Shown: positions 7,205 to 14,980 of the stretch, in pieces | Layout of the letters: every line of letters begins with the position of its first letter | Numbering within the stretch: the first letter of the stretch is position 1 | Assembly: GCF_014203535.1 (NCBI RefSeq) | Contig: NZ_JACHJI010000028.1 | Coordinates: 1 to 39,077, forward strand | Direction of reading: 5' to 3' | Length of the DNA stretch: 39,077 nucleotides | Source: Streptomyces griseomycini | GTDB taxonomy: Bacteria; Actinomycetota; Actinomycetes; Streptomycetales; Streptomycetaceae | Notes under the pieces: model-generated | Told to the model about the DNA's origin: nothing | What the model saw: only the letters and a program-made list of their open reading frames with translations | Databases searched by the model: none | Position numbers and translations under genes: made by a program

Positions 7205-8455
7205 CTACTCCGCGTCCTCGCCGTCGATGCCCAGGCCCGGGAGCAGGCCGGGCAGGAGCGGCGGGAGGGTGATGTCGGGCGTGGGCGGCGGGGTGATGTC
7301 GCCCGGGTCCGGCGGTGAGGTGCCGGCGCCGCTCTCCCGGGGCGGGTCGAGCAGACCGCCGGTGTTGCCGCCGAGCAGGCCGTCGTCCTCGGCGTCGGCC
7401 CCGGCGGAGCTGCTGGGCCCGCGGCTGCCGGCGTCGCTCCCGCCGGAGGGACCGCTGCTGCCGTCGGCGCTGGGGGCCGGCGAGGACCCCGTGGCGGACG
7501 GGGCGCCGGATGTCGGACCGGGGCCGTGCCGCCGCCCGCCGTCGTCGTCCTCGGGGGACGGGGACGACGGGAGCAGGGACTGCAGCGGGGCGACGTCCTG
7601 CTCTATGGCGTCCATCACCGACGACACCTGCTCACTGACGTCCCCCAGCTGCACCGGCAGTCGGTCGCGCAGGGTGCCCCAGGTCTCGCGGTGCGACCGG
7701 GAGAAGGAGGAGAGCTCCCGCATGGGGCTCAGGGAGTCCGGGTCGCGCTCGTACGCCTCGCGCAGCAGGCGGTGGCCCTCGGAGGCGTCGTGCCGCATGC
7801 CGGACAGGGCGCGGCGGATCTCGCCGAGGGACTCGTGGTCCAGTGGTCCGCTGCGTCCGCGCTCCATCAGCCGACGGGCTTCGCCGAGGCGGGTGGAGGC
7901 GTGGTCGAGGTAGATCCGGCCGCGCTCGGTGTCGCCGTCGGCGAGGCCGAGTTCGACGTCCTCGATGCCGCGTTTGACGCCGTAGAGGGAGTCGCCGGGC
8001 AGGGCGTCGGAGCTGGCGGCGGCGATTCCGCCGAGGGCGCCGGCGGCGACGCCGACGCTGAGTCCGCCCGCGGTGAGCCCTTTGGCCAGTCGCGATCGTG
8101 GTCGCAGTCTGCCCAGGGGGGTCGCACGGTGTGCGCCCCGGGTCCGGCGCGAGCGCTGTTCGGGAACGGGTCGGCCCGTCGCCTCGCCCGCCGCGGTGCC
8201 TTCCTGGAGCATGGCCTCGAACGCGGCCACCAGCTGGGCCCGCTGGACGACCTTGACCTCGGGATCCAGCTCCGGCCCGGGCAGCGCGCCGAGACCGGAG
8301 GCGAGCGCGAGCATCCGTGCCCGCTCGCCCTCCGCGGCGGCCGGGGCCGGTGCCGATCCTTCGGACTGCTCGGCCGCCGTGCCCCGGGCGGACTGCTCCT
8401 CCAGGGCCTGGGCGAAGGCGTTCGCCCGCCGGTGCGCCGATACGTTCGCGATCAC
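7205..8455 (-). CDS. rsbN: Anti-sigma factor RsbN (controls sigma BldN)
   Basis: 416-residue single-pass membrane protein. Residues 1-~125 are cytoplasmic (MIANVSAHRRANAFAQALEEQ..., the sigma-binding part). A hydrophobic segment AGGLSVGVAAGALGGIAAAS spans the membrane near 130-150. The extracytoplasmic part begins with ALPGDSLYGVKRGIEDVEL (DUF5667-type) and ends in a long Ser/Pro/Gly/Asp tail. In Streptomyces RsbN sequesters the ECF sigma factor BldN until development. The start is the GTG at 8455, with GGAGGT eight bases upstream; a GTG at 8464 lies inside that ribosome site. It is downstream of bldN but separated by 269 bases holding a BldN-type promoter candidate, suggesting feedback control. 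Identification rests on domain layout and linkage to bldN. Confidence 0.9.
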   Translation of the reverse strand: MIANVSAHRRANAFAQALEEQSARGTAAEQSEGSAPAPAAAEGERARMLALASGLGALPGPELDPEVKVVQRAQLVAAFEAMLQEGTAAGEATGRPVPEQRSRRTRGAHRATPLGRLRPRSRLAKGLTAGGLSVGVAAGALGGIAAASSDALPGDSLYGVKRGIEDVELGLADGDTERGRIYLDHASTRLGEARRLMERGRSGPLDHESLGEIRRALSGMRHDASEGHRLLREAYERDPDSLSPMRELSSFSRSHRETWGTLRDRLPVQLGDVSEQVSSVMDAIEQDVAPLQSLLPSSPSPEDDDGGRRHGPGPTSGAPSATGSSPAPSADGSSGPSGGSDAGSRGPSSSAGADAEDDGLLGGNTGGLLDPPRESGAGTSPPDPGDITPPPTPDITLPPLLPGLLPGLGIDGEDAE

Positions 8456-8584
8456 TGGCGGCACCTCCTCTCGTCATGACGGTCGACTCCCCAGGGGGTC
8501 CTGAGGGTTCCACACCCGACCGCGCCCACACGATCGAGTGATCGGAGCCGGTCGGGAGGTGACCACAGGGAGCCTGTATCCCGC

Positions 8585-8613
8585 ACAACGAGCGGCGCGG
8601 CACCTGGGTTACG
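8585..8613 (-). promoter_or_regulatory. Candidate sigma-BldN promoter of rsbN
   Basis: On the minus strand, CGTAAC (8613-8608) is followed after 17 bases by CGTTGT (8590-8585). The published sigma-BldN consensus, as I recall it, is CGTAAC-N16-CGTTGA; reading the -35 one base later (GTAACC) gives exactly 16. Start would fall near 8578, giving a leader of about 120 bases. rsbN is reported to be BldN-dependent in S. venezuelae, which fits. Confidence 0.6.
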
Positions 8614-8724
8614 GACGCCGGACGACCGAATGAGGAACTCAACGAGGCCTCACGGAACGTGAGTTGAATGCGGCGGAGAGTGCTCCTCCGCACCGGCCGG
8701 CCCGGTCGCCCCCGGTCGGTCCGG

Positions 8725-9555
8725 TCAGCGTGCGTCGTCCGGGAGGAGCCGGGCGAGGGTGCGGACGGCCCGGTACTGGAGGGTCTTGATGGCACCCTCG
8801 TTCTTGCCCATGACGCGGGCGGTCTCGGCGACGGACAGACCCTGGAGGAATCGGAGCGTGACGCACTCCTGCTGTTGGGGGTTGAGTCGTCGTACGGCAT
8901 CGAGGAGGGCGGCGTTGGACAGTGATTCGAGAACGGAGTCCTCGGGGGACCGTTCGACCTCGTTGGCGTCGAGCATCTCCCCGGTGGTGACCTCGAGCCG
9001 GAAGCGGCTGGACTTGAAGTGGTCGGCGACCAGGTTGCGGGCGATCGTCACGAGCCAGGCGCCGAAGTCGCGTCCCTGCCAGGTGAAGGTGCCGATACGG
9101 CGCAGGGCCCGCAGGAAGGTCTCGCTGGTGAGGTCCTCGGCGGTCGCCTTGCCGCCCACCCGGTAGTAGATGTACCGGTACACGGTGTCGCTGTACTGGT
9201 CGTAGAGCCGCCCGAAGGCGTCGGCCTCGCCGGCCTGGGCGCGCTCCACGAGGTCCATCATCCGGGCGCTGTCGCTGTCGGCGGCGGGACGGCGTGCGGC
9301 GGCCGGGCCGGAGGAGCGCCCTCGTCTGCCGACCGCCCGCCCGTCACCCGACCGCCGCCCCTCGGCGACGGCGCTGCGCGCCGGCACCTGCTCGAAGCCG
9401 TCGGCGAGGGCGTAGCACGGGCCGACGGGGGCGGTGGCGAATGCGGGGACGGTGTGCGCGGTGGGGACGATGCCGCGCAACATGTCTCGGGCTGTCGCGA
9501 CTGTCGCGCGCAGCGTAGCCAGGCCCGAGGCGTCAACCCCGACGTGTGGGTACAC
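8725..9555 (-). CDS. bldN: ECF RNA polymerase sigma factor BldN
   Basis: 276 residues. BldN directs RNA polymerase to genes for aerial hyphae, including chaplins, rodlins and bldM. The first ~90 residues (start MYPHVGVDASGL) form the unusual pro-sequence known for this sigma factor, which is cleaved during development. Region 2 spans about 97-170 (ERAQAGEADAFGRLYDQY, then YIYYRVG and AEDLTSETFLRALRRI). Region 4 runs about 210-272 (LNPQQQECVTLRFLQGLSVAETARVMGKNEGAIKTLQYRAV). The GTG start at 9555 has GGGAG about five bases upstream and matches the known start residues. It is followed by rsbN on the same strand. The 346-base upstream gap should hold the developmentally controlled promoter. Confidence 0.95.
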   Translation of the reverse strand: MYPHVGVDASGLATLRATVATARDMLRGIVPTAHTVPAFATAPVGPCYALADGFEQVPARSAVAEGRRSGDGRAVGRRGRSSGPAAARRPAADSDSARMMDLVERAQAGEADAFGRLYDQYSDTVYRYIYYRVGGKATAEDLTSETFLRALRRIGTFTWQGRDFGAWLVTIARNLVADHFKSSRFRLEVTTGEMLDANEVERSPEDSVLESLSNAALLDAVRRLNPQQQECVTLRFLQGLSVAETARVMGKNEGAIKTLQYRAVRTLARLLPDDAR

Positions 9556-9901
9556 GGGACTCCCAGAGGCAGAGCTTCCATCACGTGCAGTACCGGACCG
9601 TTCACCCGTCGTAGCGACGGAGGGGTACCGGTTTGCGTCTGAGGAGAATAACGCTTCGTGCAGGCGCTGCTACGCCCAGTTGCTCAAATCATCGATTACG
9701 TCGCTTCCGTAACCGGTTGACGCGCCCTCACGCACCGATTGGTGACTGGTTGTTGACCGGAATGCTTCGTATTCCGGTTCGGTACGGGACGAATTGTGGC
9801 CGTGTGCGGCCAACAGGACTGGGCAGAGGGGTTGCGGGGTACGGCAGTCGGATTGGCCGGGTTCCCCGGCGGGATGATGTTCCTGTTCCCGGACGATCGT
9901 T
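9556..9901. other. Intergenic region upstream of bldN
   Basis: No gene is supported here. The stretch should carry the bldN promoter and leader, plus the terminator of the HAD-IB gene. Visible structure: CCGTCG-TAG-CGACGG hairpin (9606-9620), which would lie in the bldN leader; TTACG-N7-CGTAA inverted repeat (9696-9712); TCAC-N10-GTGA (9729-9746); and an 8-bp stem ACCGGAAT/ATTCCGGT with a 7-base loop (9756-9778), which could end transcription from the HAD-IB gene. BldD is known to repress bldN in S. coelicolor, but no exact BldD consensus was found by eye. The region is more AT-rich than its neighbours. Confidence 0.6.
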
Positions 9902-10813
9902 TCAGCGGCGTTTGCGGTGCAGGGCGATGGCCGCGGCCGTGCCGCCCGCCACCGCGCCCACGCCCGCCGCCGCGGGGATGCCGACCTTCGCCGCCTTGCG
10001 GCCGGTGCGGTAGTCGCGCAGCCGCCAGTCCATCCGGCGCGCGTGCTTGCGGAGCTTGGCGTCCGGGTTGATCGCGTACGGGTGGCCCACCAGCGACAGC
10101 ATCGGGATGTCGTTGTGCGAGTCGCTGTACGCCGCGCAGCGGCTCAGGTCCAGCTCCTCCGCGAGCGCCAGCGCGCGCACCGCCTCCGCCTTGGCCGGCC
10201 CGTGCAGCGGCTCGCCCACGAGTTTGCCCGTGTACACGCCGTCGACCGACTCCGCCACCGTGCCCAGCGCCCCGGTCAGGCCCAGTCGGCGCGCGATCAC
10301 CGTGGCGATCTCCACGGGGGCCGCCGTGACCAGCCAGACCCGCTGCCCCGCGTCCAGGTGCGCCTGGGCGAGCGCCCGCGTGCCCGGCCAGATCCGCTCG
10401 GCCATGTACTCGTCGTAGATCTCCTCGCCGATGGACTGCAGCTCGGAGACGCGGTGGCCCTGGACGATCGACAGCGCCGAGTCGCGGGCCTCCTGCATGT
10501 GCTCGGGGTCCTCGACGCCCGCCAGTCGGAACCACGTCTGCTGCCAGGCGAACCGCACCAGCTCGCGGGTCTCGAAGAACTTCCGCTTGTACAGGCCCCG
10601 GCCGAAGTGGAACAGGGCCGCGCCCTGCATCACCGTGTTGTCCAGGTCGAAGAACGCGGCGGCCCGGTCGTCGCCGGGAACCGGGAACTCCGGTTCCCGG
10701 TCGGAAACGTCCTGGGTGGATTTGCGTGCGGCCTCCGCCGAGGCCTCGCCTGCCAAAACGCTCCGCGCCGTGGCGGAGCGCCTACGGGGAGTGAGCCATC
10801 CGAGAGCGGCCAT
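9902..10813 (-). CDS. HAD-IB family phosphatase (SerB-like)
   Basis: 303-residue HAD subfamily IB hydrolase. Motif I is AFFDLDNTVMQGAA (Asp56, Asp58), motif II LVTAAPVEIA, the motif III Lys in GPAKAEAVRAL, and motif IV AYSDSHNDIPML. Relatives dephosphorylate phosphoserine or lysophospholipids; the substrate here is unknown. About 45 residues of Ala/Arg-rich N-terminus precede the domain, and the C-terminus carries a hydrophobic stretch (VGIPAAAGVGAVAGGTAAAIAL) that could anchor it to the membrane. Start ATG 10813 is preferred over upstream codons because TATGCT lies six bases before it, the layout of a leaderless transcript, with no ribosome site. It is divergent from the glutaredoxin-like gene across 104 bases. 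Confidence 0.85.
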   Translation of the reverse strand: MAALGWLTPRRRSATARSVLAGEASAEAARKSTQDVSDREPEFPVPGDDRAAAFFDLDNTVMQGAALFHFGRGLYKRKFFETRELVRFAWQQTWFRLAGVEDPEHMQEARDSALSIVQGHRVSELQSIGEEIYDEYMAERIWPGTRALAQAHLDAGQRVWLVTAAPVEIATVIARRLGLTGALGTVAESVDGVYTGKLVGEPLHGPAKAEAVRALALAEELDLSRCAAYSDSHNDIPMLSLVGHPYAINPDAKLRKHARRMDWRLRDYRTGRKAAKVGIPAAAGVGAVAGGTAAAIALHRKRR

Positions 10814-10819
10814 GGCGTG

Positions 10820-10910
10820 AGCATAGCCAGTCCACCGGGCGGTTCCGGATCCGAGAGGTTCGAACGTCGTGAACTCCGCGTGTCCGTGTCGTCGACGGCC
10901 GCGCGACAAT
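10820..10910. promoter_or_regulatory. Divergent leaderless promoter pair (HAD-IB / glutaredoxin-like)
   Basis: The minus-strand -10 candidate TATGCT (10825-10820) lies six bases before the ATG at 10813. The plus-strand -10 candidate GACAAT (10905-10910) lies seven bases before the ATG at 10918. Neither gene has a Shine-Dalgarno sequence. The -35 elements are not clear. Confidence 0.4.
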
Positions 10911-10917
10911 GGCCGGT

Positions 10918-11199
10918 ATGAGCCCCCTCTTCCGCCGCAACGGCCAGACCGCCCCGCAGGACCGGCTCGTCACCCTCGTCCGCAAGCCCGGCTGCCACCT
11001 GTGCGACGACGCGCAGGTGGTGGTGGAGAAGGTGTGCGGTGAGCTCGGCGTCCGCTGGGAGCAGAAGGACATCACCCAGGACTCCGCCCTGTACGAGCAG
11101 TACTGGGAGCAGATCCCCGTCGTGCTCGTCGACGGCCGGCAGCACACCTTCTGGCGCGTGGACGAGCACCGCCTCCGCAGGGCCCTCGCCGACTCCTGA
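10918..11199 (+). CDS. Glutaredoxin-like thiol-redox protein (DUF836 family)
   Basis: 93-residue thioredoxin-fold protein with the active-site motif PGCHLC (Cys26, Cys29). The cis-Pro strand follows in EQIPVVLVDGRQ, and the C-terminal helix is DEHRLRRAL. Such proteins reduce disulfides or mixed disulfides; in Streptomyces the cofactor would be mycothiol or a reductase rather than glutathione. ATG 10918 is favoured over ATG 10909 because of the -10-like GACAAT seven bases upstream and the absence of a ribosome site for either. Its position directly before the redox regulator rex suggests a shared redox theme, although a 345-base gap and separate promoters divide them. Confidence 0.87.
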   Translation: MSPLFRRNGQTAPQDRLVTLVRKPGCHLCDDAQVVVEKVCGELGVRWEQKDITQDSALYEQYWEQIPVVLVDGRQHTFWRVDEHRLRRALADS

Positions 11200-11286
11200 C
11201 GCTCCGGGGCCCTCGTCGGCTCCCGGTGCTTCCGGCCGCCCGGACGATCAACTGACCGACCAGTCCAAACTGCCGGGAAAGTCGCT

Positions 11287-11292
11287 TAGGAT
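11287..11292 (+). promoter_or_regulatory. Candidate distal rex promoter -10
   Basis: TAGGAT is a good actinobacterial -10 hexamer about 250 bases before rex. rex in S. coelicolor is reported to have more than one promoter; this could be the distal one. No clear -35 is visible. Confidence 0.3.
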
Positions 11293-11408
11293 CGATGGTG
11301 ACTTGGTCTCGGGGGCGGGATTCACGGAGGAGGGTGGGCGGTTTTGCCCCCAGAAGTTAAGGAACAGCGGCGCGGGTGTGCCGGTTCCTTGCGGCGACCC
11401 CGAGGTTT

Positions 11409-11424
11409 CGTGACCCCGGTCACG
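11409..11424. promoter_or_regulatory. Perfect 7-bp inverted repeat upstream of rex
   Basis: CGTGACC-CC-GGTCACG is a 16-base palindrome with a two-base centre, lying 26 bases upstream of the Rex operator. It does not resemble the Rex site, and it is one base too short at the centre for the BldD consensus. A binding site for another regulator of the rex-hem operon is possible. Confidence 0.45.
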
Positions 11425-11450
11425 TTGGCCGGACAAATCGGACACCATCT

Positions 11451-11468
11451 TTGTGCACGCGTTCACAA
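11451..11468. promoter_or_regulatory. Rex operator (ROP)
   Basis: TTGTGCACGCGTTCACAA is an 18-base near-perfect palindrome differing by one base from the Rex operator consensus TTGTGAANNNNTTCACAA. It lies directly in front of rex. Rex bound here would block the promoter below when the NADH/NAD+ ratio is low; NADH releases it. Confidence 0.93.
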
Positions 11469-11479
11469 AGACATAGCCT
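11451..11479 (+). promoter_or_regulatory. Rex-controlled promoter of rex-hemACD
   Basis: TTGTGC (11451-11456, the left arm of the operator) and TAGCCT (11474-11479) are spaced by 17 bases. The operator therefore covers the -35 and spacer, explaining direct repression. Start would lie near 11486, leaving a leader of about 59 bases to the GTG at 11545. Confidence 0.65.
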
Positions 11480-11544
11480 GCATCCGACGGGGCGGTCCGG
11501 GGACGTATGACCGCCTGAAGCCCCGCTCTACCCGCAGGAGCACC

Positions 11545-12333
11545 GTGGCAACTGGCCGAACTCACCGACCGGCGACCCGTAGCCGAGGGATTCCCGAGGC
11601 CACCGTCGCCCGCCTTCCGCTGTACCTCCGCGCCCTCACCGCGCTCTCCGAGCGCTCGGTGCCCACGGTCTCCTCGGAGGAGCTGGCGGCCGCCGCGGGG
11701 GTCAACTCCGCGAAGCTGCGCAAGGACTTCTCCTACCTGGGCTCCTACGGGACCAGGGGCGTCGGCTACGACGTCGAGTATCTCGTGTACCAGATCTCCC
11801 GCGAACTGGGCCTCACCCAGGACTGGCCGGTCGTGATCGTCGGTATCGGCAACCTCGGCGCCGCCCTCGCCAACTACGGCGGGTTCGCCTCCCGCGGCTT
11901 CCGCGTCGCCGCGCTGATCGACGCCGACCCCGCGATGGCCGGGAAGCCCGTCGCCGGGATCCCGGTGCAGCACACCGACGAGCTCGAGTCGATCATCCGG
12001 GACAACGGCGTGTCGATCGGCGTGATCGCCACTCCCGCCGGCGCCGCCCAGCAGGTCTGCGACCGGCTCGTGGCCGCCGGCGTCACCTCCATCCTCAACT
12101 TCGCCCCCACCGTGCTGTCGGTTCCGGACGGCGTGGACGTGCGCAAGGTGGACCTCTCCATCGAGCTGCAGATCCTCGCCTTCCACGAGCAGCGCAAGGC
12201 CGGCGAGGAGGCCGCGGCCGGGGTCGCCGCCCAGGCCGCCGGAACCACCGCCGTCCCGGCCGCCGCCCGCGAGGAGTCCTCCGCCACCGACCAGGGACCC
12301 GACGGGGACGTTCCCGCCGTGATGCCGGCATGA
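11545..12333 (+). CDS. rex: Redox-sensing transcriptional repressor Rex
   Basis: 262 residues. Rex represses respiratory, NAD-regenerating and its own genes, and leaves DNA on binding NADH. An N-terminal winged helix (about 15-85) contains VSSEELAAAAGVNSAKLRKDFSYLGSYGTRGVGY, the signature DNA-contact region. A Rossmann domain follows with VVIVGIGNLGAALA (about 97-110) and the Asp of AALIDADP. LNFAPTVLSVP and the C-terminal swapped helix SIELQILAFHEQ are typical. A ~45-residue Ala/Glu-rich tail extends the usual ~210-residue fold, as in other Streptomyces. The GTG start at 11545 has AGGAG four bases upstream. The gene overlaps hemA by ATGA, making it first of the rex-hemA-hemC-hemD operon, with its operator at 11451. 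Confidence 0.96.
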   Translation: MATGRTHRPATRSRGIPEATVARLPLYLRALTALSERSVPTVSSEELAAAAGVNSAKLRKDFSYLGSYGTRGVGYDVEYLVYQISRELGLTQDWPVVIVGIGNLGAALANYGGFASRGFRVAALIDADPAMAGKPVAGIPVQHTDELESIIRDNGVSIGVIATPAGAAQQVCDRLVAAGVTSILNFAPTVLSVPDGVDVRKVDLSIELQILAFHEQRKAGEEAAAGVAAQAAGTTAVPAAAREESSATDQGPDGDVPAVMPA

Positions 12334-14024
12334 GTCTCCTCGTCGTCGGACTGAGCCACCGCAGCGCCCCGGTCAGCGTGCTGGAGCGGGCCTCGCTGAA
12401 CGCGGACGCGCAGGTCAAGCTCCTGCAGGACACGGTCGCCGCCGAACCGGCCACCGAGGCCGCGGTGCTCGCCACCTGCAACCGCATCGAGCTGTACGCC
12501 GACGTGGACAAGTTCCACGCCGGTGTCGCCGAGCTGTCCACGCTGCTCGCCCAGCACAGCGGGGTCGGCCTGGAGGAGCTCACTCCTTATCTCTATGTGC
12601 ACTACGAGGACCGGGCCGTCCACCACCTGTTCTCGGTGGCCTGCGGTCTGGACTCGATGGTCGTGGGCGAGGGCCAGATCCTCGGCCAGATCAAGGACTC
12701 CCTCGCCCGCGCCCAGGAGCTGCACACCGCCGGGCGGCTGCTGAACGACCTGTTCCAGCAGGCGCTCCGGGTCGGCAAGCGCGCCCACTCCGAGACCGGC
12801 ATCGACCGCGCCGGGCAGTCCCTGGTCACCTTCGGCCTGGAGCAGCTCGCCCTCGGCACGGCCGTCGAGAGCTGGGCCCGGGGCAAGAAGGCCCTGGTCA
12901 TCGGCGCCGGTTCGATGTCCTCGCTGGCCGCGGCCACCCTCGCGCGCTCCGGTGTCGCCGAGGTCGTCGTCGCCAACCGCACGCACGCGCGGGCCGAGCG
13001 CCTCGCACAGATACTGACCGAGGGCGACGACACGGACGTACGGGCCCGCGCGGTGCCGATGGACTCGGTGCCGGACGAACTGACACGTGCCGACGTCGTC
13101 GTCTCCTGCACCGGCGCGACCGGGCTCGTCCTGACGGCCGACGCGATCGCCGCGGGGGTCGAGAGCCGTACCGGGGAGCCGCCGGCCACCGCGCCCGCCC
13201 CGGAGGCGGAGGCCGTGCTGCCGCCCGCTCCCGTCGGCGCCGAGGAGGGCTGCCCGCTGGACCTGTCCGCCGTGCAGCCCGGCTTCTCCGTCATGGGCGA
13301 GGCGGCCGTCGCCGGCATGGACGCGGCGACGCTGGAGCAGCACGCCGCGTGGGTGGCGGGCGGCACCGTCGACCGCCGGGAGACTTCCCGCAGCGGCCTC
13401 GAGGCCGACGCCGAGCTGATCGGCGCGCTGGCCGCGGCCGCGTCGACCGTCGGCCGGATCCCCGAGCGGCGCCGCCCGGAGCCGGTGGCCGAGCCGCCGC
13501 GCCCGGAGCCCGTGCTGTTCCTGCTCGACCTCGCGATGCCGCGCGACATCGACGCGGCCGTGCACCGCCTCGCCGGTGTCCGGCTGGTCGACATCGAATC
13601 GCTCGCGGAGGCCTCCGCGGACGCTCCGATGGCTGCCGATGTGGACCAGGTCCGGCGTATCGTCTCCGATGAGGTCGCGGCGTTCGGGGCGGCGCAGCGG
13701 GCCGCGCACATCACGCCGACCGTGGTCGCCCTGCGCACCATGGCCGCCGATGTGGTGGCCGGCGAGATCGCCCGTCTGGAGGGGCGGCTGCCCGGCCTCG
13801 ACGACAAGCACCGCGCGGAGATCACGCAGACCGTGCGGCGGGTGGTCGACAAGCTGCTGCACGCCCCGACCGTGCGGGTCAAGCAGCTCGCGGCCGAGCC
13901 CGGCGGCGCCGGGTACGCCGACGCGCTGCGCACCCTGTTCGACCTCGACCCCGAGACGGTGGCCTCCGTCTCCCGGGCCGGGGAAAGCACCGAGAAGAAC
14001 CCAGAGAACCGAGGGCCGGCATGA
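12330..14024 (+). CDS. hemA: Glutamyl-tRNA reductase
   Basis: 564 residues; reduces glutamyl-tRNA to glutamate-1-semialdehyde with NADPH, the first step of tetrapyrrole synthesis. The catalytic Cys50 is in ATCNRIELY. GEGQILGQIKDS (about 112-123) and VGKRAHSETGI are conserved substrate-domain motifs, and VIGAGSMSSLAAATL starts the NADPH domain. About 114 residues (roughly 278-391), rich in Ala, Pro and Glu, are inserted between CTGATG and PVLFLLDLAMPRDID; most bacterial enzymes are about 420 residues. The C-terminal dimerisation helices end with PTVRVKQLA and ALRTLFDLDPE. The start overlaps the rex stop and the stop overlaps hemC (both ATGA), so translation is coupled. Confidence 0.95.
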   Translation: MSLLVVGLSHRSAPVSVLERASLNADAQVKLLQDTVAAEPATEAAVLATCNRIELYADVDKFHAGVAELSTLLAQHSGVGLEELTPYLYVHYEDRAVHHLFSVACGLDSMVVGEGQILGQIKDSLARAQELHTAGRLLNDLFQQALRVGKRAHSETGIDRAGQSLVTFGLEQLALGTAVESWARGKKALVIGAGSMSSLAAATLARSGVAEVVVANRTHARAERLAQILTEGDDTDVRARAVPMDSVPDELTRADVVVSCTGATGLVLTADAIAAGVESRTGEPPATAPAPEAEAVLPPAPVGAEEGCPLDLSAVQPGFSVMGEAAVAGMDAATLEQHAAWVAGGTVDRRETSRSGLEADAELIGALAAAASTVGRIPERRRPEPVAEPPRPEPVLFLLDLAMPRDIDAAVHRLAGVRLVDIESLAEASADAPMAADVDQVRRIVSDEVAAFGAAQRAAHITPTVVALRTMAADVVAGEIARLEGRLPGLDDKHRAEITQTVRRVVDKLLHAPTVRVKQLAAEPGGAGYADALRTLFDLDPETVASVSRAGESTEKNPENRGPA

Positions 14025-14980
14025 CTGAGAAGGCACTGAGGCTGGGGACCAGGCGCAGCAAGCTCGCCATGGCCCAGTCCGGGCAGGTGGCGGAAGCCGT
14101 GAGCCAGGTGACCGGACGGCCCGTCGAGCTCGTCCCGGTCACCACGTACGGCGACACCTCGCGCGAGCACCTCGCGCAGATCGGCGGCACGGGCGTGTTC
14201 GTGGCCGCGCTGCGGGAGGCGCTGGCGCGAGGCGAGGTGGACTTCGCGGTGCACTCCCTGAAGGACATCCCGACCACGCAGCCCGACGAGCTGGTCGTGG
14301 CCGCCGTCCCGGTGCGCGAGGACCCGCGCGACGTGCTGGTCACCCGCGACGCGCTCAAGCTCACCGACCTGCCGCGCGGTGCCCGCGTCGGCACCGGTTC
14401 GCCGCGCCGCATGGCGCAGCTGAACGCGTACGCCCGCGCCCACGGCATGGAGATCGAGACGGTGCCGATCCGCGGGAACGTCGACACCCGGATCGGATAC
14501 GTGCACAGCGGTGAGCTGGACGCCGTCGTGCTGGCCGCCGCCGGCCTGAACCGGGTCGGCCGCAGCGACGAGGTGACCGACTTCCTGTCGGTCGACACGG
14601 TTCTGCCCGCCCCCGGCCAGGGGGCCCTGGCGGTCGAATGCACCGCGGACAACGCTCCGCTGATCGCCGCGCTCGCCGAGCTCGACGACCCGTTCACGCG
14701 GGCCGCCGTGACGGCCGAGCGTTCCCTGCTCGCCGCCCTGGAGGCCGGTTGCAGCGCCCCCGTGGGCGCGTTGGCCGACCTTCTGGCCGACGGGCAGACT
14801 GTCAAGGAAATGCGCCTGCGCGGCGTCGTCGGCACGACCGACGGCTCCACGCTGGTGCAGCTGTCCACCACCGGTCCCGTGCCCGAGACGCACGAGGCGG
14901 CGACGGCGCTCGGTCGCGAACTCGCCACCGAGATGCTGGCGCAGGGCGCGGCCGGTCTGATGGGGGAGCGAGCACTTTGA
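14021..14980 (+). CDS. hemC: Porphobilinogen deaminase (hydroxymethylbilane synthase)
   Basis: 319 residues; polymerises four porphobilinogens into hydroxymethylbilane. Visible family motifs are LRLGTRRSKLAMAQ at the N-terminus, the catalytic Asp region VDFAVHSLKDIPT, the GTGSPRRMAQL and RGNVDTRIG substrate-binding motifs, and LPAPGQGALAVE. The dipyrromethane-cofactor Cys is in LEAGCSAPVGA (Cys244). Length is normal and all motifs are intact. It overlaps hemA by four bases at its start and the next gene by four bases at its end, in the Rex-controlled operon. Confidence 0.96.
   Translation: MTEKALRLGTRRSKLAMAQSGQVAEAVSQVTGRPVELVPVTTYGDTSREHLAQIGGTGVFVAALREALARGEVDFAVHSLKDIPTTQPDELVVAAVPVREDPRDVLVTRDALKLTDLPRGARVGTGSPRRMAQLNAYARAHGMEIETVPIRGNVDTRIGYVHSGELDAVVLAAAGLNRVGRSDEVTDFLSVDTVLPAPGQGALAVECTADNAPLIAALAELDDPFTRAAVTAERSLLAALEAGCSAPVGALADLLADGQTVKEMRLRGVVGTTDGSTLVQLSTTGPVPETHEAATALGRELATEMLAQGAAGLMGERAL

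Noticed and set aside
9729..9746. TCAC-N10-GTGA upstream of bldN as a BldD site
   Set aside because: The spacing differs from the BldD consensus, which has five bases between half-sites, so only an unassigned inverted repeat can be claimed.
11344..11544. N-terminal extension of Rex from an upstream ATG
   Set aside because: It would run through the Rex operator and promoter; the GTG at 11545 has a ribosome site and gives the known Rex N-terminus.
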